A program made the position numbers and the translations under genes. The notes beneath the pieces are model-generated. The model had not been told where the DNA came from, did no database searches, and saw only the letters and a program-made list of their open reading frames with translations. From DTU015 sp964406505 (lineage in GTDB: Bacteria; Bacillota; Sulfobacillia; Fermentithermobacillales; Fermentithermobacillaceae), in assembly GCA_964406505.1 (NCBI GenBank), contig CAYORX010000015.1:1-45797 (forward strand): a DNA stretch of 45,797 nucleotides. The letters are read 5' to 3'. Positions 8,794 through 17,269 of this stretch are shown here, in pieces (within the stretch, counting starts at the first letter, position 1; each line of letters starts with the position of its first letter).

Positions 8794-10179
8794 CTACTGT
8801 AGTCGAGCAACAAAATGTTCAGCATCCTGCCCACCGTAGACCACTTTGCCGGCATAAATCACATGGCATATACCTTCAGAAGGCAATACACAAACATTAT
8901 TCCCGAATCGGCTCTGATCAGATATGGTATCGAAGTTAAAAACCGTTATATCTGCGTCTTTCTCTTCTTGTAGCCTACCTTTTGAAGGCAAGTTTATCAT
9001 CACAGCCGGGTCAAAGGTGAGCTTTCGTATGGCCGTTACTAGATCGACTAACCCTTCTTCTCTCACCATTTGAAGAAATTTTGCTGTAGTACCCGCACAT
9101 CTAGGATGTCCACTATATTTTCCTGTAGCAACATCAAACGAAACGCTCCCATCACTACCCACACAAACAAAAGGGTGCTTAAGCGCCTCTTTTACGTCTT
9201 CCATAGGCATTGCATTGTGACATGCAACCTTGGTATCCCGCTCTTGTTTTCGTAATTGATTGAATAATTCTTCAGATAACCTTTGACCAGAAAGGGGACC
9301 CGCGAGAATCTCACAATCCTCATACGTAAATGTGTATTCCCTGTAATAATTTTCATCAAATATCGTCGATTTAACGCTACCGCCCCACGCATTGTATGGA
9401 TAAGTATCTGCCTTAACTTTTAGGCCTTGTTCCGACCATCTTTCAATCAAATTAAGGGCTTCTTGAATGTTTCGTTTATTTTGATGCATTTTATAAATGT
9501 TAGCAGCTATATGAGAAATTTGGACCCGAACTTTACTTTTCGCAGCAACTTTACCCATTTCCTTGAGACCTTCTAAAGCACTTCTCGGGTAATCGTATCT
9601 TAAATGTACAGCTATAAAACCGTTATGTTGGGCAACAATTTTACCCATTTCAATTGCTTCTTTTGTAGAAACTCCCGGTGCATACTGAAGCCCTAAAGAA
9701 ATCCCAACCGCACCTTCTTGTAACGCAGAGTCGGCCATTTTTTTGAGTTGCTCCAATTCAAAGTCGGTTGCAGCCCTATACTTATCTATCCCTAGCTGCT
9801 CCCTTAACGAATTATATCCCGCCAACATAACATAATTGATCGGCAAACGTATTTCATTTACACGAGCAAGATACGAACCTATTGGATATGGGCTTCCTCC
9901 ACAGTTGCCTCCGACCATGGTTGTTACACCCGCACGCATAAGCGTTTTTGCCGTTTCGATTGGCGCTGAATTGATACCGCCAGAATCTTCATGGCAGTGA
10001 ATATCTATAAAACCCGGTGCAACTATACATCCCAGGGCATCAACGACCTGTTTTCCTTTCAATTCTTCCCGACTAATGGCTGCAATCTTTCCGTTTTTTA
10101 CTCCAACGTTAAGAAAATCATCTGTTCCGGTTTCAGGATCAATCACACGACCGTTTGTTATAGTTAGATCAAACTTCAA
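8794..10179 (-). CDS. N-acyl-D-amino-acid deacylase family amidohydrolase
   Basis: A 461-residue cytoplasmic amidohydrolase of the D-aminoacylase type. Visible active-site elements are GFIDIHCHED (H61, H63), GGNCGGSP (C93), VHLRYDY (H191), QISHIAA (H222) and VGSDGSV (D342), with GHPRCAGTTAKFL matching the family segment after the last Asp. The start is TTG 10179, with AAGGGGG nine bases upstream. It is the last gene downstream of the first A-B-C-D membrane cassette, 82 bases after gene D, and is followed by a strong terminator, so it is probably co-transcribed with the cassette. Its closeness to a membrane complex suggests that the complex handles a substrate or product of this enzyme; that is inference. 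Confidence 0.87.
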   Translation of the reverse strand: MKFDLTITNGRVIDPETGTDDFLNVGVKNGKIAAISREELKGKQVVDALGCIVAPGFIDIHCHEDSGGINSAPIETAKTLMRAGVTTMVGGNCGGSPYPIGSYLARVNEIRLPINYVMLAGYNSLREQLGIDKYRAATDFELEQLKKMADSALQEGAVGISLGLQYAPGVSTKEAIEMGKIVAQHNGFIAVHLRYDYPRSALEGLKEMGKVAAKSKVRVQISHIAANIYKMHQNKRNIQEALNLIERWSEQGLKVKADTYPYNAWGGSVKSTIFDENYYREYTFTYEDCEILAGPLSGQRLSEELFNQLRKQERDTKVACHNAMPMEDVKEALKHPFVCVGSDGSVSFDVATGKYSGHPRCAGTTAKFLQMVREEGLVDLVTAIRKLTFDPAVMINLPSKGRLQEEKDADITVFNFDTISDQSRFGNNVCVLPSEGICHVIYAGKVVYGGQDAEHFVARLQ

Positions 10180-10261
10180 ATTCTTAATCCCCCTTTTTGT
10201 TATGCATCATGTGTATACCTAATCTTCCAATCTTGTGATTTTGCGCACTAAGATACAAATA

Positions 10262-10861
10262 CTACATCAACCCAAGCCAATCGCCCAACAATAGTTGCAA
10301 AGCCCCGAAATAAATCGCAATGTGGGTAAAAACAGCAGTAGCAAATGTAAGTCCAAAAGTAACTGTCATGTAATATTTACCTACCAAAGCCGATGTTCTT
10401 ATTACTCCATTTTGGGATGTAGTAAACAAAAAGTAACTTAAAGTCGTCACAACACCTAAGATTAAGAATATGTTATCAACGGAATTTAACGGAAGCACTG
10501 TTGCTTCAATTTGCGATAGAATCTGTGCAGACAACAACGCACGTAAGGATACCCCTATCCCTATGCCGATAGGAAGGGCTGTACCGTATCTGGTCAAATA
10601 TGCATAGTTTTTTGTTAATCCCCCATAAAGGAAAAGCCCTAAGATGATAGGAATTACAATGGAAAAATCGCCTTTGCCAAGTGGGTGGAAAGCTAAATCT
10701 TTTACGTTTTTAAAAGCTATGACGATCATATACCCTGCCGCCGCCCCGGTGTAAACCGATTCAGCTACCTTTGAAAACGGACTTTCCTTCCATAAAAAGG
10801 AGAATAGGGACAGCATGATAAACGCCATAACCCAAGTTCCAATATCAGTTGAAATGTTCAT
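10262..10861 (-). CDS. Cassette 1 gene D: polytopic membrane protein, unknown function
   Basis: A 199-residue protein with about six hydrophobic segments (residues roughly 8-22, 40-50, 66-80, 96-110, 130-148 and 165-190). It is clearly the counterpart of the 198-residue protein at 25286-25882: both start with an I/V-D-x-G-x-W-V-x-A-F motif followed by SFLW.E.P, and end with LxLLLG/FGxW. It overlaps the stop of gene C by one base, so translation is coupled. No characterised family is recognised. Likely an integral subunit of a four-protein membrane complex. Confidence 0.8.
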   Translation of the reverse strand: MNISTDIGTWVMAFIMLSLFSFLWKESPFSKVAESVYTGAAAGYMIVIAFKNVKDLAFHPLGKGDFSIVIPIILGLFLYGGLTKNYAYLTRYGTALPIGIGIGVSLRALLSAQILSQIEATVLPLNSVDNIFLILGVVTTLSYFLFTTSQNGVIRTSALVGKYYMTVTFGLTFATAVFTHIAIYFGALQLLLGDWLGLM

Positions 10862-11694
10862 TACTGTTTCCCCCCTTGAGTTTCACGTTTAAACATTATG
10901 CCACCGATATTCCCAAGTACCACCAAAAGCATGAAATAGAAATGTGAAAGCGTTTCGGCAGCCATACCAGCCATACCTGAGCCGGGATCATCAAGCAAGG
11001 TTTCGTATTCTGCAGCAAACCTAAAACCCGAGCCCACGCCTACAAACTGACCTGCTTGATAGTATGGCATAGTCGCAGGCATCATTACTTGCGCAACAAG
11101 CATAGCTATTGGCTTTTTGTAAGGCACGTAGATCTGACGTACCCAGGCACCCGGGCCGATTCCGCCGGAAGTATTAACTATCACTGCTTTGACACTATTT
11201 ATAGAAGGTGTTTCATTTATAAGAGACAACTCAGTGATGGGGTTTCCCCGATAGTCTGTTGAAACAGCACTATCAAAACTTTCCGCCATAGCGGTCACCG
11301 CAGCCTCAGCACCGGGCACAAACCCTAAGTTCACAACATCTATTCCGTACTCTTTTCCTGACTCGGTATAAATATCAACTAGTTTTTCGGCAAAAACCGC
11401 ACCTTCAGCACCTAGCGCAATGAATATCGCTTTTGCATCCTTTTGAATCAAGTGTTTGGTCATCGCCACAAATGGCGGATGTTGGTCCCCCATGACTCCG
11501 GCGCTGTATTCGACCGACATAAGCACAGTATCACCTGGTGCGAAAGACTCAACCATATCGAAAATTCTTTGATGTGGTTCTGAGATCTCAACTGATAACG
11601 GTATAGGCTTAAGAACCGGCGCTACGGTAACGGCAACCAAAACAGTATATATTATCCACCTGGGAATATCATTGAGTTTTGCCCAAATGCTCAT
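10861..11694 (-). CDS. Cassette 1 gene C: membrane-anchored alpha/beta protein, unknown function
   Basis: A 277-residue protein with an N-terminal membrane helix (about 13-30), a large alternating alpha/beta domain, and a C-terminal helix (HFYFMLLVVLGNIGGIMF). The central domain has GDTVLMSVEYSAG, AKAIFIALGAEG and VKAVIVNTSGGIG strands, as in a Rossmann-like or periplasmic-binding-like fold, and would be extracytoplasmic or cytoplasmic depending on topology. Its counterpart is 25879-26700, with shared AEYE.L and VVLGN-G near the C-terminus. It overlaps gene B by four bases (ATGA). No named domain is recognised with confidence. Confidence 0.78.
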   Translation of the reverse strand: MSIWAKLNDIPRWIIYTVLVAVTVAPVLKPIPLSVEISEPHQRIFDMVESFAPGDTVLMSVEYSAGVMGDQHPPFVAMTKHLIQKDAKAIFIALGAEGAVFAEKLVDIYTESGKEYGIDVVNLGFVPGAEAAVTAMAESFDSAVSTDYRGNPITELSLINETPSINSVKAVIVNTSGGIGPGAWVRQIYVPYKKPIAMLVAQVMMPATMPYYQAGQFVGVGSGFRFAAEYETLLDDPGSGMAGMAAETLSHFYFMLLVVLGNIGGIMFKRETQGGKQ

Positions 11695-12329
11695 GCGCCT
11701 ACCCCTCCCCCACCGGTATTACCTACAACACGTTCTAATCCAGTTAAAACGCGAACACTGTGAACGAAAGCACCTATAGCAGCACCCAAAATGATGCCCC
11801 GCTGACCTGAAACATTTACTACATCCATCAACCAATCAAATATCGATTTTATAAACGGCAAATGTTGTTCTCCAAAAGGTAATTGCGAAACAAGCGCGAT
11901 CATCGCAACCACAGTCATAATCAATGAACTAGTATTGGTAATACGCAAACACCTAGCGCCAGCAGAAAATATATGAAAACAAAGCACGCTAAACATCGTA
12001 CATCCTGCTGGACCGATAACAATATCGTAAAGTCGCAAAAATGCCGAACTTTGGGGCCCCATACCAAGGCCTACCACGACAAATATGAGCATAGTTCCCA
12101 AAGCAAAGAAACTTGCATACCATGACGGATCTTTGCGCTGGATCGTTTTTACATGTAATGCTAAAAGATTGATAGAACCCACGCCAAGAGCAAAAGCCTC
12201 GATAATTATCGCCCATGTCCTTGCATTGCCGGCTACACCTTTGATCATCGGTATATCAAAAAAACCTTCTGCGAGCATCAAAAATCCAGCAGTAGCGGTA
12301 AGTAGCAGCGGGCCGGTTTTTGACTTCAT
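11691..12329 (-). CDS. Cassette 1 gene B: polytopic membrane protein, unknown function
   Basis: A 212-residue protein with about six membrane segments. The segment EAFALGVGSINLLALHVKTIQRK matches SAFALAVGMGNLFVIHSKKLRMK of its counterpart at 26716-27360, and both end in a V.R...GLER.V/Y stretch followed by glycines. AGGAGG in the upstream spacer gives a good ribosome site for ATG 12329. It lies 14 bases after gene A and overlaps gene C by four bases. It is part of a compact co-transcribed cassette, with no characterised homologue recalled. Confidence 0.78.
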   Translation of the reverse strand: MKSKTGPLLLTATAGFLMLAEGFFDIPMIKGVAGNARTWAIIIEAFALGVGSINLLALHVKTIQRKDPSWYASFFALGTMLIFVVVGLGMGPQSSAFLRLYDIVIGPAGCTMFSVLCFHIFSAGARCLRITNTSSLIMTVVAMIALVSQLPFGEQHLPFIKSIFDWLMDVVNVSGQRGIILGAAIGAFVHSVRVLTGLERVVGNTGGGGVGA

Positions 12330-12343
12330 CTTCCAAAACCTCC

Positions 12344-13126
12344 TCAGTTACCGTATTTAGACAATATTTCAATGACGAGATTTATGTTCATCGTTTTAAG
12401 AACGCTGCCTATCAGTATGGCAAATATGCTAACCAATTTGATATAGTCTTGACCTTGCAGGCAACCTAAAGATACCGGCTCTTGCGAAAGATAGGCATCT
12501 GCAGCGAACATCTCCTCCCCGATCAAGACATAATCACATGCAACTACAAAATATTGCAGCTGATACATATTTACAGTGCCACCGATTTGAATTGCTCCAA
12601 CTCTCGCCGCTGTCTCCGCAAGCAAAAGCGCTTCAGCAGCAAACCGGCCAATCTGGATATTAGCAGCAATCTTTTCGGAACGCATGAGTTCCATAACACC
12701 GGCAGCATATGAAAATTGCATTGGAGAAATAAATCTGACCATATCAGGATTGTAAAGATCCGATTTTCCTGCACTTATGTAGCCTTGTCTCACTATTTCT
12801 TGAGAAATAGGAAGCACCAGAGGAATCATCACCGTGTTGATAAGCTCGCTTTCGTATTCTGCACACAAACGCGATGTGTCAGATAAAATTCTAAGTCCGG
12901 CTAATGTCTCTGGAGCAGTTTCACCTGTTAAAGGAGCCATGCCCGTAGCGAAATGGAGCGGACGCCCCAACTCGGTCGCCCTACCAACCGCTTCTTTTAT
13001 CGCCTCAAAGGCTTCTATCGGCCTTACACTAGGGAGCCTCCGTTCAGCTTTTCGTATTGAAAAGAACAAAATAGCGCTCATAACAAGCCCAAAGAAAAGT
13101 GTGAAAGATTTGTTTGCTATTAACAA
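12344..13126 (-). CDS. Cassette 1 gene A: DUF6754-like membrane-anchored protein
   Basis: A 260-residue protein with an N-terminal membrane helix, a soluble domain (about 40-215) and a C-terminal helix. The soluble domain holds the strongest conservation with the copy at 27357-28127: AVGRATELGRP, EEIVRQ.[YF][IM]SAGK, K.AAN...G, GAIQIGGT[MV]N, CD...IG.EMFAA.AYL. From memory this resembles the uncharacterised DUF6754 family; that needs a profile search. TTG 13126 is preferred as start because GGAGG sits nine bases upstream; ATG 13147 would place that site inside the gene. It is the first gene of the operon A-B-C-D-deacylase. Confidence 0.78.
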   Translation of the reverse strand: MLIANKSFTLFFGLVMSAILFFSIRKAERRLPSVRPIEAFEAIKEAVGRATELGRPLHFATGMAPLTGETAPETLAGLRILSDTSRLCAEYESELINTVMIPLVLPISQEIVRQGYISAGKSDLYNPDMVRFISPMQFSYAAGVMELMRSEKIAANIQIGRFAAEALLLAETAARVGAIQIGGTVNMYQLQYFVVACDYVLIGEEMFAADAYLSQEPVSLGCLQGQDYIKLVSIFAILIGSVLKTMNINLVIEILSKYGN

Positions 13127-13283
13127 AATATAATTTCCTCCTTCCATTTTGAAAAATAAACGGCCAACATATTGTAGAATGCTATACACTCACGGGAAAA
13201 CAACGGGTGTTGTGTAAAGAATTTGTTAGGTATGCGGGGTTAGATCAATGATGGGTAAACAGTTTTATTCTCCTTCCTTCTTG
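13127..13283. other. Intergenic region between cassette 1 and the serine hydrolase, left part
   Basis: This AT-rich divergent spacer continues to 13574. It must hold the promoter of the cassette-1 operon on the minus strand, but no convincing -35/-10 pair is visible. No T-box or other riboswitch motif is seen, in contrast to cassette 2. On the plus strand it runs into the promoter at 13284-13313. Confidence 0.4.
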
Positions 13284-13313
13284 TTGACATAGATAATTAG
13301 GTGCGAGTAGAAT
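13284..13313 (+). promoter_or_regulatory. Sigma-A-type promoter for the serine hydrolase gene
   Basis: TTGACA (13284-13289) and TAGAAT (13308-13313) are separated by 18 bases. The -35 is perfect and the -10 matches five of six. The start codon lies about 260 bases downstream, so the transcript would have a long untranslated leader with no recognised structure. Confidence 0.65.
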
Positions 13314-13574
13314 GTTCTAGTACTCCTGTTACAATTTGTGTTGTGTTTATTATTAAATTTCGTGTATTTTAACAACTTATTCCGCACCTTGCAAGCTAAT
13401 AATTTTCTGATCTGGATATATTCTTAGTAGTATCAATGGCAAAACTAACCCATTATTTATGCAGGAACTCAACGCCTCAACCAGAATAATGAATTTTAAG
13501 ATGATACTTTTACTACGATATGCACGAAAATTAACATGAATGCTTCGACCTATCAAAAGAAAGGATGAACTTTT

Positions 13575-14948
13575 TTGAAAAATATAGACGTCAACCGAAA
13601 TATAGATTCACTGTTTTCTACATGGGATAAACCCGGCTCGCCCGGAGCAGTCGTATTGATCACTCAAAACGGAAAAGTCGTGTTTAAAAAGGGATACGGT
13701 TATGCGAATTTAGAATACAATCTTCCCCTAAAGCCGAACACGGTATTTCAAGCGGCTTCCATCTCAAAACAATTTACTGCGATGGGAATCGCTTTACTAA
13801 AACGCGATGGAAAATTGTCACTTGGAGATAGGATCGAAAAATATTTGCCTAGTTTCCCCGACCTTGGGCACAAAATTACCATTAGACATCTCATTCACCA
13901 TGTAAGCGGATTACGGGAGGAAATCGCGCTTTTATCTTTAGCGGGATGGCGCATGGACGATGTAATAACAAATGAACACATCATTAAAATGATAAATCGT
14001 CAAAAAAGCCTAAACTTTGAGCCAGGCTCTGATTACGTTTACTGCAACAGCGGATACACATTATTAGCCCAAATCATACAAAAAGTATCAGAACAATCTT
14101 TTCCCGAATTCATACAAAATCGGATCCTCACTCCGCTTGAAATGACAAACTCCCAGATAGTCGACGATCATGAGCTAATAATTAAAAACGTGGCCGATTC
14201 GTATTCACCTACATCTGATGGACAATTCAAAAAACATACGCTTAATTGGGCAGGGTTCGGCTCAACAAACCTATATACTACTGTAGAAGATCTAGGTAAA
14301 TGGATGTTAAATTTTGAAACAGGAAAAGTCGGAGGTTTCGAAGTTCTTACCCGTATGCATAAAACTTACACGCTAACCAACGGTAAAACTATTGATTACG
14401 CATTTGGAATTAAAATTCAAGATTATAAAGGCTTGAAATTAGTTTGTCACACCGGATCAGATGCTGGTTTTAGAAACTATTGTGCTCGTTTCCCAGATCA
14501 GAAACTTGGTTTTGCAATTTTGTCTAACGTAGGTTCTTTTCCCCGTGAAACTATAGCGATGAAAATTGCCGATATATTGCTGGCAAACTCCACAGCTAAA
14601 ATTCAGCCTACTGTACATATTGATGAAGAAAAAACGAGCGAAAAACAAAAGAGCAAACCTAAATCTAAGTTTGTATCAATTCATGAGGATGTACTGAAGG
14701 AGTATACCGGCAAATATTACAGTAAGGAACTGCAAACTTCGTACCGTTTAAAGATAAACGATGGCAAACTCATCGCACAACATCAACGTCACAAAGACAT
14801 TCAACTGTTGCCAACGGGGCATGATCGTTTTCATGCTGAAACCGGTCCTCTATCCGATATAAGTTTCGTACGCGATAACAAAAAGCAAGTTATAGGTTTC
14901 AATCATACAGGCCCGGGAATTGCAAATTTAGCATTTTCTAAAGTCTAA
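13575..14948 (+). CDS. Serine hydrolase of the beta-lactamase class C / esterase type
   Basis: A 457-residue protein of the beta-lactamase/PBP-like family. The catalytic SxxK is ASISKQF (S62, K65), the YxN motif is YCNSGY (Y156, N158), and the KTG position reads HTG (H292-G294), which is common in esterases and D-aminopeptidases of the family rather than in true beta-lactamases. There is no signal peptide, so it appears cytoplasmic. A C-terminal domain of about 90 residues (EEYTGKYYS-like, from residue 375) follows a Lys/Ser-rich linker, as in many such hydrolases. The start is TTG 13575, with AGAAAGG upstream. A D-amino-acid peptide or ester substrate would suit the neighbourhood, but this is inference. 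Confidence 0.85.
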   Translation: MKNIDVNRNIDSLFSTWDKPGSPGAVVLITQNGKVVFKKGYGYANLEYNLPLKPNTVFQAASISKQFTAMGIALLKRDGKLSLGDRIEKYLPSFPDLGHKITIRHLIHHVSGLREEIALLSLAGWRMDDVITNEHIIKMINRQKSLNFEPGSDYVYCNSGYTLLAQIIQKVSEQSFPEFIQNRILTPLEMTNSQIVDDHELIIKNVADSYSPTSDGQFKKHTLNWAGFGSTNLYTTVEDLGKWMLNFETGKVGGFEVLTRMHKTYTLTNGKTIDYAFGIKIQDYKGLKLVCHTGSDAGFRNYCARFPDQKLGFAILSNVGSFPRETIAMKIADILLANSTAKIQPTVHIDEEKTSEKQKSKPKSKFVSIHEDVLKEYTGKYYSKELQTSYRLKINDGKLIAQHQRHKDIQLLPTGHDRFHAETGPLSDISFVRDNKKQVIGFNHTGPGIANLAFSKV

Positions 14949-14973
14949 TCTCGGTATATAGTTTCCTTCATCA

Positions 14974-15420
14974 CTACATTGTACCTAGATGGCACATTCC
15001 TAATCCTGCACATTCATGTTCATTTCCTCGTACCGGTCCACCTATAAAACCATAAAATGCTACTGCTACCCATTGCCCTTTGTTTGTATCACCTACCACC
15101 TGTGGACCTCTAACAACAGCGAAACGTAAACCTGCTGTGCGAAGAATGGTTCCCAATGCCATATATCCTCTGCCCACTCCTTGCAATGCATCCAAAATAG
15201 AATGATAAAGCGCATGATCTTCGGGATACGCGGTGCGAACGAGTTCCTCTCTGCGCGCAGCGGTTTCTACAGCAGCTATTACTTTTTCTAAACTCATGGT
15301 TCCTACACGCCCTACAACAAATTGAAAGCCTGATGCTTTTACCTCAGAATCACAAACATAATCGCGATCAAGCACCAACTGTAGAGCTAATTTTCCTAGC
15401 GAATCTATTTTGCCGGTCAA
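14974..15420 (-). CDS. hutP: HutP, histidine-responsive RNA-binding antiterminator
   Basis: A 148-residue protein, the same length as Bacillus subtilis HutP, matching it in GRVGTMSLEKVIAAVETA, HALYHSILDALQGVGRG, GTILRTAGLRFAVVRG and the C-terminal GFIGGPVRGNEHE. The metal/histidine ligands of HutP (H73, H77, H138 in Bacillus) correspond to about H69, H73 and H135 here. HutP binds histidine and Mg2+ and then NAG triplets in leader RNA, which blocks a terminator. TTG 15420 is chosen because GGGGTGAT lies just upstream; an in-frame GTG at 15429 is the alternative. It is downstream of hutH, the reverse of the Bacillus order, and convergent with the serine hydrolase. Confidence 0.92.
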   Translation of the reverse strand: MTGKIDSLGKLALQLVLDRDYVCDSEVKASGFQFVVGRVGTMSLEKVIAAVETAARREELVRTAYPEDHALYHSILDALQGVGRGYMALGTILRTAGLRFAVVRGPQVVGDTNKGQWVAVAFYGFIGGPVRGNEHECAGLGMCHLGTM

Positions 15421-15439
15421 AATTATCACCCCACAGGAG

Positions 15440-16978
15440 CTATTCTGCTAAATCGAGATCAGATCCTGCCTCATGTAGAACATGATGTAAACTTCCATCG
15501 TCGACAAATTTAGACAAAACATCGATATGTCCACTTAAACGCTGATCTGAAGCTATGAAAGGCACTATCTGTCGTATGGCAGAATATAGGGTATGTAATA
15601 CTTGGCCTAAATGTTGGACTGTTACAAATTCCTTTAATCTTAGATCGATGGCTTGCGACGCCGTTAAGAGCTCAATCGCTGTAATAGCTGCCGCTTTGTC
15701 CATCACCTGCATTGCCTTGCTTGCTGCAAAAGTTGCCATGCTAATGTGATCTTCTTGTTCTGCACTGACGGGAATCGAGTGAACGGAGGCTGGAGTTGCT
15801 AACACACGACATTCGTTCACGAGAGAAGCCGCGGTGTATTGCGATATCATTAAGCCCGAATTCAGCCCTGGATCTGGAATAAGAAACGCCGGTAGGCCGC
15901 TAAGGTGTCCGTCGACAAGTTGATTAACCCGCCTCTCGGACATCGCCATCAAAGAAGTAATCGCAAGCGTAAGGTAGTCCATCACTGTTCCCACCGGCTG
16001 CCCATGGAAATTACCTCCGCTTATAACTTCACCGTTTATCACCAATGGGTTATCAGTTGCTGCATTGATCTCTACACCTATAACATCTATAGCATGACGT
16101 AAAGCGGTAAGAGCAGCACCGTGTACCTGAGGTATACATCTAAAAGAATATGGATCTTGTACCCTAGCTTTGGGTTTTTCTTTGTCTGCCGGACTACTCG
16201 CCAACAGTTTGCGCATATGTTTAGATATTAAACGCGCGCTAAAATGTGGTCTCGCTTCAGTCATACCTTCAACATATGGGGCCGCGGTACCATCAAAACC
16301 TAGTAGCGAAAGTCCGGCAGCCGCATTTTGGGCTTCAATAAGCCGTAAAGCCCTATCGCAAACTAAAGCCGCCATAGAAGTCATAAAAGCGGTACCGTTT
16401 AAAAGGGCTAATCCCTCCTTAGCCTCCAGCTGCACGGGCTTAATTCCGGCCTTTGCCAAGGCTTTGTCCCCATCCATTAGCATACCTTTAAACCACGCGC
16501 GACCTTCACCTAACAGCACAAGAGCAAGATCGGCCAGTGGAGCCAAATCCCCGCTAGCGCCCAAAGAACCAGCAGATCTCACTACCGGGATAATTCCAGA
16601 ATTAATTGCGGATACCAAGGTTTTTACTATCACCGGCCGCACCCCTGAATATCCTTTACAAAAATTATTTACTCTAAGCACCATGGCCCCACGCACAACT
16701 TCGGATGAAAACACTTCACCTGTTCCACTTGCATGGCTGCGTACCAGATTGTATTGAAGTTGATTCAGTTTTTCGGGCTCAATAGAAGTGTTGCATAAAG
16801 AACCGAAACCTGTGTTTACGCCGTATACAGGACGATTTTTCTCTAAACACTTTTCAATAATTTCGCGACTGTCAGCTATTCTATCCAAAGCTTCGTCGGA
16901 TATTTGAATCTTGCAAGCACCTTTTGCCGCCTTTACTACATCTTGTATCGTTAAATTGTCACCGTTAAGTACTAGCAT
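15440..16978 (-). CDS. hutH: Histidine ammonia-lyase
   Basis: A 512-residue cytoplasmic enzyme of the usual family length, converting L-histidine to urocanate and ammonia. The self-forming MIO cofactor triad A141-S142-G143 is in GSLGASGDLAPLADLAL, and Y52 in the VYGVNTGFG loop is the catalytic tyrosine position. Later family blocks (QVHGAALTALRHAID, ATDNPL, SGGNFHGQPV, QYTAASLVNE, SAEQEDHISM) are intact. ATG 16978 has GAAAGGGG ten bases upstream. Ten bases separate it from the following hutP gene, so the two form a small operon. No hutU, hutI or hutG is in the window, so further urocanate degradation must be encoded elsewhere or be absent. Confidence 0.95.
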   Translation of the reverse strand: MLVLNGDNLTIQDVVKAAKGACKIQISDEALDRIADSREIIEKCLEKNRPVYGVNTGFGSLCNTSIEPEKLNQLQYNLVRSHASGTGEVFSSEVVRGAMVLRVNNFCKGYSGVRPVIVKTLVSAINSGIIPVVRSAGSLGASGDLAPLADLALVLLGEGRAWFKGMLMDGDKALAKAGIKPVQLEAKEGLALLNGTAFMTSMAALVCDRALRLIEAQNAAAGLSLLGFDGTAAPYVEGMTEARPHFSARLISKHMRKLLASSPADKEKPKARVQDPYSFRCIPQVHGAALTALRHAIDVIGVEINAATDNPLVINGEVISGGNFHGQPVGTVMDYLTLAITSLMAMSERRVNQLVDGHLSGLPAFLIPDPGLNSGLMISQYTAASLVNECRVLATPASVHSIPVSAEQEDHISMATFAASKAMQVMDKAAAITAIELLTASQAIDLRLKEFVTVQHLGQVLHTLYSAIRQIVPFIASDQRLSGHIDVLSKFVDDGSLHHVLHEAGSDLDLAE

Positions 16979-17077
16979 AGAACATAGCCCCTTTCTGAAT
17001 CTTAATTTTCGCCTAACATTGATTTTGTCACATTAGTGTTCCCTGCTTTTCGGTTTAGTAGATAAACTACAAAATAG

Positions 17078-17099
17078 AAAAAAGCAACCAACCGGTTGC
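17078..17099 (-). terminator. Leader terminator upstream of hutH
   Basis: On the minus strand GCAACC, loop GGTT, GGTTGC is followed directly by TTTTTT. It sits about 100 bases before the hutH start, between the promoter and the gene, so it is a conditional terminator. The likely HutP site lies immediately upstream. Confidence 0.75.
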
Positions 17100-17102
17100 C
17101 CC

Positions 17103-17119
17103 CTAGTATCTAATATCTT
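17103..17119 (-). promoter_or_regulatory. Putative HutP recognition element (three NAG triplets)
   Basis: The minus-strand sequence AAGATATTAGATACTAG reads NAG-N4-NAG-N4-NAG (AAG, TAG, TAG). HutP is known to recognise three NAG triplets spaced by four bases. The element abuts the leader terminator of hutH, exactly where antitermination would require it, and hutP is in the same operon, so autoregulation by histidine is likely. Confidence 0.7.
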
Positions 17120-17151
17120 TGAGCACCATATCTTTTTGCCGTTAATAACAA

Positions 17152-17180
17152 ATTCTATATTCGGTATTGAATTCCTGCAA
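17152..17180 (-). promoter_or_regulatory. Likely promoter of hutH-hutP
   Basis: On the minus strand TTGCAG and TAGAAT are 17 bases apart. The transcript would start near 17145, include the NAG triplets and the leader terminator, and then enter hutH. Confidence 0.5.
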
Positions 17181-17269
17181 TTTTGTTTGAAAACATCATA
17201 AAATTGCTAACTAAAAATATCTTAAACTAGAACCCCTATGTTAGCCTCAATTAGTCCAACACAACGAAT

